Part shown: positions 44,801 through 56,600 of the stretch, piece by piece
How positions within the stretch are numbered: the stretch's first letter is position 1
How the letters are laid out: every line of letters begins with the position of its first letter
Source of the DNA: Pelecanus crispus
Taxonomy: Eukaryota > Chordata > Aves > Pelecaniformes > Pelecanidae
Assembly: GCF_030463565.1 (NCBI RefSeq)
Contig: NC_134659.1
Span: 8,378,511 to 8,442,510, forward strand
Direction of reading: 5' to 3'
DNA length: 64,000 nucleotides
Translations under genes and position numbers: made by a program
The notes under the pieces: generated by a model
Database searches by the model: none
What the model saw: the letters and a program-made list of their open reading frames with translations, nothing else
What the model was told of the DNA's origin: nothing

Positions 44801-47800
44801 ACTCGTTTTGGCTCTTACCCGAAAGGAGACAGTTCTTGGGCTGGTTCGTCTGATGCAGCTGCTGTAGGTGACCTGAGTTGGAGAAGTATCTGACTTTTCT
44901 GCAGGTTCATCTTGGGTGGGAGACAGCTGTATTACCTCCTTTGAGGGATTCCTGGATGGTTGCTGAGAAAAAAGCAGACATCTGATGCATCCCTGCAGAG
45001 TCTGCAGAGGAGGTTGAGGCACAGGGAGCAGAGTAGCCAGGGTGGGAACCGGTTTGGAGGCAGGAGTCTGAGATTGAAATCCTCCAAACCTTGGCTGTCT
45101 CATTTGGATATGCAAAGCCCCAAACACCTCTTCAGTGAAACCATGATGGCAATCACTAGAGGCTTGCTGGAGAAAGTGATCAGAATAGTACATGCAAGGG
45201 GGGGAAAGGAGGTGGTGGGACCCTGTCCACCACCTTGTGGTTTGCAGCTCTCACAGAAACCTTCCCCAAAAGCCCACAGGTCCCATTTCCCTCCTGGTAC
45301 TTTTGGGCTCTCCCTCTCTGTGTTGTCCTCCCAGCACCCAGGACTTCACACCCCAAGGGTGGGTGCCTTGTCCATTCCTGCTCACCTGCTGGTCCAGAGA
45401 TGAAGTCACCACCGAGGCTGTCTTCTCCTCTGTGCTGCGGCTTCCCTGCCTGGTCAGGATCTTCACTTCGCGGAGCCGGCACCCCCCCACCTCTGGTGAC
45501 ATCCGCTGCTGTGGCTCCCCCACTTCCTTCCTCTGCTCCCCCTGAGGGGTCTCCACACCTTGTCCCTCTTTGTCCGGGAGATGTCCCCTCACCACCACCT
45601 TCCTCTCCAAGGCTGGCTCTGGGTGCTGGTCTCCTGGCGGGTCGCCTCTGCCCTTGGCCGCATCCTGACCCTGCTCTCCAGCCTGGATGCTCTCCTTCCC
45701 TGAATGTGGCTGTGTCCCTGCCTCCGTGCGCCTCGCTCCCACCACTGGGTCCTGCTGCTCCTTTTCCTGCCGCTCCTTCTCCTGCCTCAGCTTTCCAGAG
45801 ACAGCCACTGGGGATCTTGTCCGTCTCCCTTCTTGCATCTTCAGCGCCTCCGAGAGCTTACGTTCTTCCTCATCCTCCGGAGACACTGGCTTCACCAGAG
45901 ATTGAGGTCTAGAGACAGAGACAAAACAGGGGGCAAACCTCAGCACCCTGCAGCCAGAGGGCTGGCTTTTATGCTGCAGGGTGAGGTTAACCCAGGTGAA
46001 AGGCTCTGGGGGCCATAAAAATCCCACCAATGTCTCTGGAGTCATCCCTGCAGACCAGAACTTGCAGCCACACTCATCCCCATCATGCCAGCTAGGCTCT
46101 CCGAGGACAAGTTTGGATTAAAAGACTTTTTTTCCTTTTTGTGGCCGAGATTAAGCAGCCTCATCCCAGGACATCAGGATCCACCAAGTCCTGTGCCAAG
46201 GAGCTGTGGGCTCAGAGCAGTGTGCTGGGTCTGCTGCTGGATGAGACATGCGTCTGTGGCTCTTTGGTGGATTAGGAAAAAATACCACTCTAAGTTTAAA
46301 GTGCTGGTTGTAAGACAGTCTGCTATAGCAGGATTCAACCGCAGTCCCAACACCTTCTGCAGAACAGTCATTTTCCCCTCGTTCCCACAGGCAAACATAG
46401 GCACCAGAGTTGGGAAGAGGCAGACAGGACACTTGTCCAGGGCCACACAGACTGTACCTACGCAGTCTCCAGGACTTGGGAAGGATATGGGATAACATTT
46501 GCCCTCCTCCTGAATTGCAGTCACCACATGGCTGGCCCGTGCTAGCACCAGGGAAGGGGGACATGTCCTATCGAGCTTGTTCGTGTTAGCCATATCCAAC
46601 CCCTATGCAACCCAGGCATCCTAACTCCGTCACCATCTGCAGAGAGAAACACCTATAGAGTCTCACTGTGGACATAAGCCATCTAAATATTGGACATTTC
46701 CGGGATCAATTTAGAGAGTGGGTCAGGTTGTGTAAGGGCAGTCTGATTTCAGGGCACGTCCAAATCCCAGCTCCCTGCAGCAAGGGACTTTGGGAGCACC
46801 ACTGGAAAGCCCTTGGGCCACCTCCCCACTTCAGCACAGGTCATACAACATCACTGCAAGGTTCACAGGAGCAGGAGGACAGCCAGCCAGGTGCTGCATG
46901 CTCAGCCCACCTTCCCTGCAGAGATGGGTGGCTGTCTGCTCTTACCTGCTCAAGAGGCCACTAGGGCATGGCCAGCACCCACCTGAGCTCAACCTCAGCA
47001 CCAACTCTCACCCTGGCACACCAGCTCCCTGTGCCATGGGACATGTTGAGGCCCATGACTGAACCCACCAGAGATATACTACTCTTCTTCTACTCCTCCT
47101 GTGAAGCCCATCCTTCTGCCCAAGGATCCATTGGACCCCTGCTCTTCCCACAGCTCAGCCCACTCTCATCCAGAAGAGAATCCCACCAACTGCAGCAGCT
47201 TTGTCTCAGTGTTGAGAAAAACAAGGCAGCAACCTGCGAGCCATCAGCATCATGAGTAAGACTGATGCTAGCAGGACCTCACGCACCTGCTGGAAGCTGG
47301 ACTGGTGTCTTTCACAGGGCTAGGAGGTTCTTCATCCATCGATGTGGAGGACAACAGGCTCCGGTGCCTTCGTCGGCGCTCTCTTTGCTGCTCTTCTTCA
47401 TCCTCAAGCGTCCTCTGCCTGGCCAGGCTGTTTGGGATGAAACGTAACATCATGGTGAGGCTGTGCCCTGCATGGAGAGCTTACAGCCCTGATGCTGGAC
47501 AAGAAAGGAGACCAAAACACCCTCAGGCAAGGGATGAGGGGCTGACAGAGGTTGCCTTCCCCAGCTGCTGCGTGGGGCTGGAGGAGAGGGACACCAACGC
47601 GAGCCAGGTGTCACAAAGCGCTCTCACTCCACCCAGCTGATGCAGGCATTTCCCAACACAAGCACTTGACAACTCCTAATTTCTTCTGTTGGAGGGAGAA
47701 CTCACTTAAAAGGAATCCCTACATTAAACAAACCTTCCCAGGCAAGGATATTTAACCTGTAACTCAGCAAGACCAGGACCGTAAAGTCACCACATAGATC

Positions 47801-50643
47801 TCAACCACATAAACTGGAAGGGTAACCACTAGTGGCAGAAGATTTTAGCCCCAGTGTGAGTTGTGGCAATGGCATTTTAATTTTTATTGAGCAAAAAGCC
47901 TCAGATGCAAAAGTATCAAAGGCTGAAGGTACTGCTGACAATCTCTGCCTGGAAACAGGGACGGCATGAGCTCCTTTTGCTCCCTGCGTGTGGCTGGGCC
48001 TGGGAATTGTTTGTAATCACAGATTGTACCAAAAAGACAAGGTTTGTAATCATCTTTAAAGAGTCATCTTCAAAGATTTTATATTGCACAAGCCAAGTAC
48101 ATATTTTTTTTGATCAAATGCCAACCTGAATAAAAAATCATTTGGACACCAGCTTTCCCTTCTCTGTGCAAAACCTGCCTGCCCTCTCTGCCGGTCCATG
48201 AACTGTGCTGGAAAAATATTATTACTGGCTGGACTGAGCTTTTCACAACAGTGATCATCTGCCTACAGCACTAGTCCTCAATCAGCTGCAAACATGTGCA
48301 GGGGGCCCAGCGGAGTTCCCCGCACCCCGACAGCCTGACGGGGCAGAGCCCTTCCTGCGCAGGATCCACCCCATCGCAGGGTCCCAGCTGTGGAGCTGGC
48401 ACTCCGGTTTCATCCAGACTCAGGGTTTACTTTGAATTTGACTTTTAAGAATGTGAAAGTCAGAGCAGGTCCCTGCAGTATCGCTAACATCATTGCGGAC
48501 ACGGTGACTTGCAGCGTGGTTTACAAGTTACTGTGTAATGAAAGCTGGGTCATAAATTAAACCACATTACCCCCCGCAAATATTCGTGGCTTCTGTTCTT
48601 CCTGGCTGAGGGAGGCGGGGGAGCGTGAGAGGGTCAGCAGAGCAGAACGGAGAGCAAAGGGGGGACAGGTCCTGGCTGAGAGCTCAGCACCTCTTTGGGG
48701 ACAGGGCAATGTGTGCTGCCCTTTCCTCCCGCTGCCTCCACCCCCATTGCCCCCTGCTCCTCCCAGCAACCTTCACACCTCAACAGCAATCGGAGTCACT
48801 GCTGGGGGGCTCCAGGGTGGTCCCCAATGCCATGCGTAGCATCAGGAGAGACAGGGATGGAGAAGGCTGGAACCTGCCCCAGGGAGCCGTGGGCATCCCC
48901 AGCCGGCTCTCACCCCACTGGGGGACACCTCCCCATGCCCCTCCCTGCAGCCGCACTCGCCTCCATGGGCCTGACCCTGTAAATATTTGTACACAGCTTA
49001 GCTGCACTGGGAAGGCAGCACAGCTTTATTTGCACAGCGCGGTGTGATCTCCTGGCGAGACCTGCTGCAGCAATCACTGCACACGCACATTCCCACCTGG
49101 CAAAGGTAGCATGTGCGTAGGGACCTATGCACACAGGTGCCTCTGCTAAGTGCTCTTGTCCCTCAAGCACTGACAGTGTGGAGTGCTAACACTAGTTTAA
49201 AGCCACGTGAGAGCCAGTTACTTCTTTGTTTTTGCATGCACAGGCTCCTTCAAAATGAAAATGAATTTTTCTTGCCTGAATTTGCTTGGCTGCTGCAGAG
49301 GCGGCACGTAACCTGGCATTATCAACATGCAGTTTCTCGCTATTTGTAATTACGTAATCCGCCCATTAGGCTAGGGATTTGCTTTGCCAGTCTTCCCCTC
49401 CTCTTTTCAAAGAGGGGTTTATTTTTCACCATCTTACCTTTTGTAACCTCAAAGAGATGAATAAAAAAAGATTGGTGAGTCTCCCCCTGCCTTGTCCTCT
49501 CCTGTCCTGTTAATCATTATTGCTGAGATATCTGACATTTATGCTGTTTCAGTAAATGCTGTCTCATCTAATGAGAGAGGAGAAACTGCCTTCCTGGGTT
49601 GTGAAACAACCTGGGTGCAGGACCCTGCTGGGCTTGTGTTCGGGCAGGTCCATGGCGCAGAGGAGGTGGATCTGGATGGGGCTGGGATGCCCTCTGGATC
49701 CGTCCCAGCCACGATGGAGGCAGGGTGTGAGCTGGCAGCCTCCAGACAACGGGGTCTCTCTTCATTCCCATTTCTGGGCTGGCCACGGTGCGTGTCTTAC
49801 CCAAAGTACTGGGGTTTGCAGTTAAGTCTCGGAGCCATCACATCCACTCACACTAGGATTTCTGCTCTGTTTTGTGGGATGGTGCGGCTGCGTTTGAGTC
49901 ACCGTCACCCCGTCTGCATAGCTGAGGTCAATGGTGCTTGCCCTGGTGTCTGCCGGAGGTCAGGAGCAATCCCCACATCAGCCCGGTTTTGTGTGAGCCC
50001 CTGACTCACCCTGTGATGCCCAGGAGCCCCACCCACCCTGGCCTCCATCGGAGACAAAAATCACTCTTTAGGACAGACCGAGCAGAGCGGCCAACTCCAT
50101 GGGGCTGTGGGGATCATTCAGCGACTGCCGATGAATCAGGGCTTGCTCAGCACCGGATGGGCAGAGGCTGCAACCTCTGCATGGTGAAGCTGGGACATGC
50201 ACCCGGGGGCGAGTGAAAAAATCCCACACCTTGGCTCGGGAGCAAGTCTGGAGGCACAGTCCAAGCCAGCCAGACCCTACCCCAAAGAAAGGCAATCTGG
50301 ACCAAAAATATATCCAGCACGGGGCAAGGATGCATTTCCAGAGCCATTTTCCTATGCAGCACTCAGCTTCCCCAGGCAGCAGAAATAGATCTGCCTCTGC
50401 TCTTGCCCACCCATGAGAAACTCCAGCAGTGCCACACACTCGCTGGGGCTGGCAGCACCTCTGCAAGCAACACCCCCCACAGCAGCTGTCCCCTCTTCCC
50501 ATCCCCCCCAACACCCCTCAGCCCAGGCTCACCGTGCCAGCAGCCCACCCTCATCCCTTCCCTCCCGCCTGTAGAAAGGGTTAAGCATTAAACCACAGCA
50601 CCTACCTGGAGAGATCGGACCAGTTCCTTCTGCTAAAAGACAT
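41801..50643 (-). CDS. LAD1: LAD1, ladinin-1 (9 coding exons, spliced)
   Basis: Ladinin-1 is an epithelial protein first described as an anchoring-filament component of the basement-membrane zone; it also associates with the actin cytoskeleton. Coding exons: 50643-50606, 47427-47287, 45908-45386, 44962-44819, 44078-44029, 43155-43083, 42791-42660, 42267-42178, 41899-41801. They join in frame to 1290 nt, 429 residues plus stop. Recognisable blocks: SLARQRTLEDEEEQ (13-26), KPVSPEDEEERKLSEALKMQ, TYSSCIRRTSPRTVSFR (266-282), GEKLEKYTSAVQ, GVASKRNFFE (344-353) and VTSRINLWISR (376-386), all collinear with human LAD1. It is shorter than human LAD1 (517 residues), mainly because the large exon 3 lacks the Ser-Glu-Lys repeat tract. 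No signal peptide or membrane segment is seen. It is flanked by the troponin genes, as in human. Confidence 0.94.
42178..42267 (-). CDS. LAD1: LAD1 exon 8
   Basis: 90 nt, 30 codons, DNLKIPGSVTSRINLWISRA then QEPAKEEKSK. VTSRINLWISR is a LAD1 signature. Acceptor ggcacag, donor gtaccg. Confidence 0.94.
42660..42791 (-). CDS. LAD1: LAD1 exon 7
   Basis: 132 nt, 44 codons, RSEVVKTSLTIQKNLLLSSE followed by GVASKRNFFEASAPSKAEPP and AVRK. GVASKRNFFE aligns with human GVASKRHLFE. Acceptor ctcccag, donor gtaagg. Confidence 0.94.
43083..43155 (-). CDS. LAD1: LAD1 exon 6
   Basis: 73 nt coding for ASLRIPGSSTTIGEKLEKYT then SAVQ, phase 2 to 0. GEKLEKYTSAVQ matches human GEKLERYHTAIR. Acceptor ttcaccag, donor gtactg. 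Confidence 0.92.
44029..44078 (-). CDS. LAD1: LAD1 exon 5
   Basis: 50 nt coding for RISRKQNEESESPLTR, phase 0 to 2. It corresponds to human KPKKENSETTLTR. Acceptor cttccag, donor gtcagc. Confidence 0.88.
44819..44962 (-). CDS. LAD1: LAD1 exon 4
   Basis: 144 nt, 48 codons, phase 0 to 0, ending VTYSSCIRRTSPRTVSFR. The human counterpart is RTYSSSLKRSSPRTISFR. Ser/Thr-Pro sites suggest phosphorylation (inference). Acceptor tttctcag, donor gtaaga. Confidence 0.95.
45386..45908 (-). CDS. LAD1: LAD1 exon 3, large charged exon
   Basis: 523 nt, 174 full codons, beginning PQSLVKPVSPEDEEERKLSE and ending SSLDQQ. Low-complexity, rich in Glu, Lys, Gln, Arg and Pro, with a KLRQEKERQEKEQQ segment that is probably helical. 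It lacks the repeated SEK motifs of mammalian LAD1. Acceptor ctctctag, donor gtgagc. A 225-codon open frame on the opposite strand (45235-45912) is a shadow of this exon. Confidence 0.92.
45909..47286 (-). other. LAD1: LAD1 intron 2
   Basis: 1.4 kb without coding signal. A MIR-like fragment may lie at about 46390-46460. Confidence 0.5.
46390..46460 (-). repeat. Possible MIR fragment in LAD1 intron 2
   Basis: 'acttgtccagggccacacag' on the plus strand resembles the antisense MIR core 'acttgcccaaggtcacacag'. Short and divergent. Confidence 0.25.
47287..47427 (-). CDS. LAD1: LAD1 exon 2
   Basis: 141 nt coding for LARQRTLEDEEEQQRERRRR onward to SPASS, phase 2 to 2. This is the most conserved part of ladinin-1 and the basis of the gene call. 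Acceptor ccaaacag, donor gtgcgt. Confidence 0.95.
47428..50605 (-). other. LAD1: LAD1 intron 1
   Basis: 3.2 kb. No coding exon is visible. AT-rich, motif-dense stretches at about 47860-48300, 48410-48580 and 49190-49460 stand out from the G+C-rich remainder and may be regulatory. The last contains a perfect ATTACGTAAT palindrome at 49349-49358. Confidence 0.6.
50606..50643 (-). CDS. LAD1: LAD1 exon 1, start codon
   Basis: The ATG at 50643-50641 begins MSFSRRNWSDLS, comparable to human MAVSRKDWSALS. Ends AG|gtaggt in phase 2, completing Ser with exon 2. The 5' UTR extends to the right for an unknown distance; a possible upstream acceptor (ctcacag, about 50653) leaves open an additional noncoding exon. 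Confidence 0.88.
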
Positions 50644-53600
50644 TCCTGCTTTCTGTGAGTTTCAGAGAGCCCCAAAAACTTGTGCAGGCATCAAGGCCAA
50701 GGTGCTGTTGGACCTGTGGGGATCTACACTGCCTGGAGACTCTGCTCCCCGAGGAGGAAGGAACTCGCTGCAAGGTTATTTCCCTGTGCACCTTTACCCT
50801 GCCTGCAACCCGTTTACCACCACACTGTATCACATGGTTTCTTATCTACCTTGACAGAGGCAAGGCTGTAATTTGTCTACTAGCGGCGCCGTGCAAAAGA
50901 CGCCCTGCCCAGGAGTGCCACGCAAAAGCAAATCACTCCTTGCTGCCTGCTGTGCCAGGGTTCGAGCAGAGACCCGCACTCGGGGCTCGATCCATCCAGG
51001 TCTCCCAGGGTTTCAGAGACAACTCCCTGCAGAGAACCTGTTTTACCAGCCACTCTCCACCAGTCAACAACTCCTCCAACACTGGTGGAGGAGGTGAATT
51101 ACCTTGGGCTGAGTGGGAGGAGGCTGGCTCCCAGGGATCCAAAACAGTCATTAGAACACCTCCGTCTGGGAGCAGTTCAGCCTTTTCCAAAGAGCATGGG
51201 AGGGTCCCCAGCTTCTTTCAGCCTTTTCTGGATGTCTTGGATTGAGCCGTCATGGCCTCCCCATCCTTATGAGCTTTGCTGCAGTAGAGAGCACTCACAA
51301 AGTGTCAGAGGAAGTGGCTGAAGCATGGGGGTGTCCAATTTTTGGGTGCTGAAGCCCTGTGCCAGAGGGGAGCTGTGCACCCAGGCTCATCCCATGCCTG
51401 GACCCAGTCCACCAAACCTATCGTCCCCCCCGGGCTGGTCCCAAGACCCCACCCCCCGCTATACTCGCACAGGGCAGCACTCTCCTTCAAAGGGCAGGTG
51501 TGAAGGCAACGGGAGGACTGTCTTATCGGGATGACGGGGCACCCAGACACAGCAGAGACAGGTCTAAGCCTGGTTTTTACCTGGGGCCAGCCCCGGTGCA
51601 GAGCGTGCCCAGAACCCCAGTGCTCCCGCTGCTGGGGACAGCTGGGCAGCTATCACGGTGGATGCCTAGAGAAAAAGTCATCCAGGACCCTCTGAGTACA
51701 AATTTGGTCTCTGATCCTGGTGAGATACACCCCTCTGCCAGCCCGAGGGACTGGTTATAAGGCTGGGCTTGCCATGCATGCCTCCAGCCCACAGGGGTGT
51801 GTCCAGGACCTGAGCAATCAAAGGAACTATTTTAATCCAAGGTTCCTGATTAAAATCCCATTTCTAAAAGCTGGCCCTGTCAAATGAGCCGTCCTTTCCA
51901 AGCAAGGCTCATTCTCTGTTTTAGTTTCTTCTTTCAGTAACCAGTTGTCTTTCAGGTGTTTTCATACATATAGAAAATTCAGCGAGTTGTGACATAAGGA
52001 AAAAAAAAAAATTACTTAAATAACCTTGCAAGTATCCTGCTAATTGCTGACAAACTATATATAGCAGTTCAGCATCAGCAAGCTACTATAAAGCAATAAA
52101 CCTTTCTGATTAATGCACAGTGAGCACTTTACTCGCAAAACTCATTGCCAAAGGATATCACTGAAGCATAGGACTTAACAGGATTTTTAAAAGGATTAGA
52201 TTGAACGTAGTGAAAGAACACCCCCAGCTAGGATCTACACGGCAAAGGAATATAAAACCTCACAGTTTGTGATTCCTCTTATTATTAAGATGAAGAAATT
52301 CTAGACAGGTATTTAGTGGCTGGGGATTACGCAGAGGACGAGCCTCGATGACACTCACCCCTCACACTCCCCCAGTCTTTACTTTCAGCTCAGAGACCTT
52401 TTGAGCTGGACATGGTTTCCTCTTTATTTAAGACCCCTCAGTGGGTTTCTTCTCCATGGATTTGCCCTGTTTCCCTCAAACACAGGAAAATTGTTAGTAT
52501 AAAAAACATCCTTCAGCAAGGAGTTGCCCAGGTCCATTCCCCACTGCTGGAAAAGCTGCCTCCTCTCCTTCAATTTGGATGAGGTCCTGCTGAGCTGCTT
52601 GGCAGCACAAAGCATTGTTCTGTCTTGGTTTGAGATTTTTGCTGCCACAGAGCCTTTAGCTCATGTTTTCCCTGATGTTCCTCATGATTTTTCATGTTCA
52701 CCATAATCCCAAGCTATCACTCCCAAGTAGGCAACAGCCAGCCCAGAGCCCATCATCTTATATACTAAGTCATGCTAGATTTTTCCCTCTGTGTGTCACT
52801 TTATAATCCTCCAATCATCCCTTGCTATTTTATCCCCAAACCCCAAGCCCTGCAAGATCCTTCCAAATGTCTGCATCATCAGTCTTCATCTCTAGTATGC
52901 TGAATATGCAAGAATTATCAGCAGAGCTTGTTATCTCACCATTGTTTCCTATCTGCTAATTGATTATTTACCTCTGCTTGGACTTTCCCTCTTAGCCGTG
53001 GCTGTCCTAAAGGTCTTTGCTTCTGGAAATCCAGGAAAACTCTTATCTACCAGGTCTCCCTTATCCACAAGCTCATTGATGCCTTCAGCGAAAGCCAGTC
53101 GCTTTGTGAGACTGGACTTCCCTTTACAAAAGCTATTTTGGCCACCATGAGCTCATCACCGAAGCTCAGACCAAGCTGCACGTCCACAAAGCTGAAGGTA
53201 ATGAAATTAGGCAGGGGCGTGAGTCCACGCAGGGAATGGATGCTCAGGGGAACCCATCTGACATTTATCCAGATCCGCTCTACGCACCAGGCTGTCGTAT
53301 CTGCTGTCCCAGATCTACGGCCAGGAGAGGAAAGCTATGTGCTCTTGGCCGAGGGAGTTGTGCCAAGGGACTCTGCTGCGTGCAGGTAAGGCTCTAGTGT
53401 AAAACCGCACTTCTCTTCGGGTACCCGCTTTGCCCAGGGGTGGCTTTCCAGCCGCTTCGCAGGAGGGCTCTGCTGGCAGACCTGCATGCCTGAGGAGCTC
53501 AGGGAGGCCAGATCTTCATCTGATGTGGCTCAGCAGAAGACACCCATTTATACCCGCTGAGCAGCTAGACCAGTATCAGCAGGGATTTTTTTTCCCTTGG

Positions 53601-56600
53601 GAACAGTGTCCTGTGTCTCATCCCAATGCAGAGCCTGTTTCTTTGGCTACAGGGCAGTGGAGAGCTTCCAGTTTCCACAGCTGTGCTGTAATTAGGGCAT
53701 TCCTCAACCTCACCCCAGGGCCCAGTGGTGAACCCTCCTCCTCCACCCTTTTTGCCTGTGCCGGTCCCCCAGCATCAGCCCCGGCTCAGCTCCTCCCTTG
53801 GCTCCACAGGCTCATCCCTGCCATGGTGCTGGTGGTGGAGCAGAGTCAGCAGCATCATCTGCCCAGGCTTCCCCACTGGGCTGGGGTGTGGGGTTCAATG
53901 GCCAGGAAAAGGGGGTTTTCACCCTTGTTCAGCTGCCATCCCATCGCTGCAGCGGTGCAACAGCTCACAAAGGTCCCACCAGCAAACACTTCAAAAAGTT
54001 CCACTCCCCCTCGCACGCGGAGGCCTCCCTGCATCCCCATGCTCGTGCTCTGCAGGCACTGGGATGGTCCAGGGCTGTCTTTCCCCAGCTACAATTCCTT
54101 CAGCTTTTGGAAACTTGTGCAATGCACTAGGAACTGATAGTACAGAGATACCTCTGCTGTGCAAAGAAGACAGAAAGTGTCTGAGATTCATGTGTTTGCT
54201 CAGAAACTGAACAAAACCCAACCGTAGACTTTTCTGTTTTCTGTAGGAAAGGAATAACCATTGTTCAAATGGCCTTGCACCTAGCTAGCAGAGGGCTTTT
54301 TTTTCATTTATAATTTAACTTTCCTAAAAAAAAGAAATAGTTTGGACAAATCTTGGTTCAGAAATGCCACCGTGGTACCCCACAGATGCTGTAGTGTCCT
54401 TCAGGTTCCCATTCTCCTCTGCAGATTGGCCTCCTCAGTAGATGCCATCTCTTGTGATGCCCCAGGTCTAATGGTGAAGAACCATGGACATCCCCCAAAA
54501 GTGGTGTCCACAGAAACTTTTCAGGTCATGGGTAGAATGAGTGTGACTCATTGCCAGCAGCTGTATGGCAGACTGCATCCCTCAAAGCACATTAAATTAG
54601 TTGCAATTAATGAGAAATCCCCTCTGATGTGAGCAGTGAGAGGGCTCAGGCCACAGCAAAGGAAGACAGACAAGAAGGATGTACCCGGCTCACACCAAGT
54701 GCTGTACCCCAACCCAGCCCCGTTCCTCCCTGGGGCTGCCGGGCACGAGCCTGGAGGGCTGCAGGAGGGGAAAATGGAGGTGAAGAAACCTATTTCTTCC
54801 CATTTTATGCAGGGGACACACAGGACCCGCAGTGATGGCTCCCGGGGTGATGGGTGGTTATGCCTTAACCCTGCCAACGTGGCGCAGTTGCCTCCGGGTC
54901 GCCTCCTGTGCAGCTGCAGCCGCGGGGTTCGGTCCTGCACCTGCAGCACTGTGGAGGCCATGGGGGGCCGTGGGGGGTGATGTTTAACCTTTAACACCAG
55001 GGACTGCAGCCTGGCATTAACCCCACGCAGGGCAGGGTGCTGCAGTGGCCTTCAGAGGCCGTGGGATAAACTTCACCCCTTCCCACACCGGCATTGTCCA
55101 TCGCCACTAATCCTCCTCCCCTTCCTCCCTTTGCAGGTCCAGCCACCAGCTGAGCTGCAAATATGCTCAGGGAAATATTTGGGCACAGTTCAGGTGTCTC
55201 TAGGCATGACCAATTAGCAAGGAGGTTACAGAGCATCCTAGGAAAGGAAGGGACCATTTTACAACAAACTAGCAGGGATATTTTTGAATGGCCACATCAG
55301 ACCAAGCCCTTTGCATCTCCTTCATTGCAGTTTTGCCAGAAAAACCTTTCTGGCAGAAAATCATTGGGTTGATTAATACTTTTTTCTACTGTCCAATTTA
55401 ATTTGCAATTTCTGCAATTTCAAGCTTCCAGCATGTTGCTTTGCTTTGCTTTGGGGGCTCTTGGCTGCAATGGAGCAACCTGGAGGATGGTAGGGACAGG
55501 GCTCTGCTCAGTTCAAGGAGACAGGACTGACTCATGCAGTTCTTCTGGAAATAAATACAATTTCATTAGTGACTGCTCCAGCATCAGCTTCTCTCCCTAA
55601 GAAGAGCCTTGCAAGTCCCCCATTTGAGCTGAATTTTCAGTAAAAAGGGGTTACTGTAGGGTTTCCTTCTAATTCAGAGTGAAGAAATTGAGATTATTGT
55701 CACGTAGGAGGGAAGCAACAGTGCGACCACAGAGGTGGTGCAAGGGAAGTCAGGCGCATCCTGGGATGAAAGGCTTAACCTGCTCCTTTACCAAGCGGAG
55801 AGCTGGGCTCCCAGCTGGCCCAGAGCCACAGAAGCAGCTCCAGAGCGGAGGTGGAGGAGAAGACTTGGCTCCCAGTCCTCTGATCCAACCAGGATCCAAC
55901 CTTGTGCGGACAGCTGCATTTTCCCCTAGAGATTCAATCCCTGTAAAGAGATGGGGAGTTTCCATGTTTCCAATAAAACTGAGATCCATAAAACTTTGTT
56001 TTCCCATGACTGATCAATGTGGTTTTCCACCAGAGAAGGGTGAAAGCAGGACATGGTGACTAGGGAGCATTGTACTTTGAAAAAGTAGGGGAATTTGCAG
56101 AGCAAGGACTTCTGGGGTTGGGTTTTTCTCCCCCCCTCTCAATCTAAACCACAAGGCAGCCATGCAAAGTCATCTATAGCCTACGATGAGTGCACGTGGG
56201 CTCTGTAACCTCGCTGAGTATGCCCCGGCTGGCTCTTACTGTGGCTGCAAAGACATGCTGGCAGGCCCTGAGGTTTTGCTCTGCAGCAGTTTCAGGTGTC
56301 TTGGTGCACAGGATCTGACGATGAGCTGGGCACGGGCACAGGCTGGCTGCCAAGCACCGACCGGAGCCTGGTCCCACAGCACCCATATTGCCTTTCATCT
56401 CTCTACCATCCCTCCCTGCCCGACAAACACCCCCCCCCCTTTTTTTTTTTTAATTACCAAATTAGCGTAATTGCACTAAGCTCAGAGCAACTATTCTCAA
56501 CCTGGATCTGGCTTGCCATTTTCTGCTTCTGTTCCAGGTCTGAAGAAGGCTTTGTTTCCGTGAAACCTCTCTTGCATTTTCCAGCTATACCAGTTGGTCA

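Noticed and set aside
45235-45912. 225-codon plus-strand open frame
   Set aside because: It is the antisense of LAD1 exon 3, which is supported by homology and splice sites.
50955-50970. tRNA B-box-like GGTTCGAGC
   Set aside because: No A box at the right distance and no cloverleaf could be folded around it.
53430-54137. 235-codon plus-strand open frame upstream of LAD1
   Set aside because: Two other frames of the same strand are also open; no homology recognised and no intron-exon signals.
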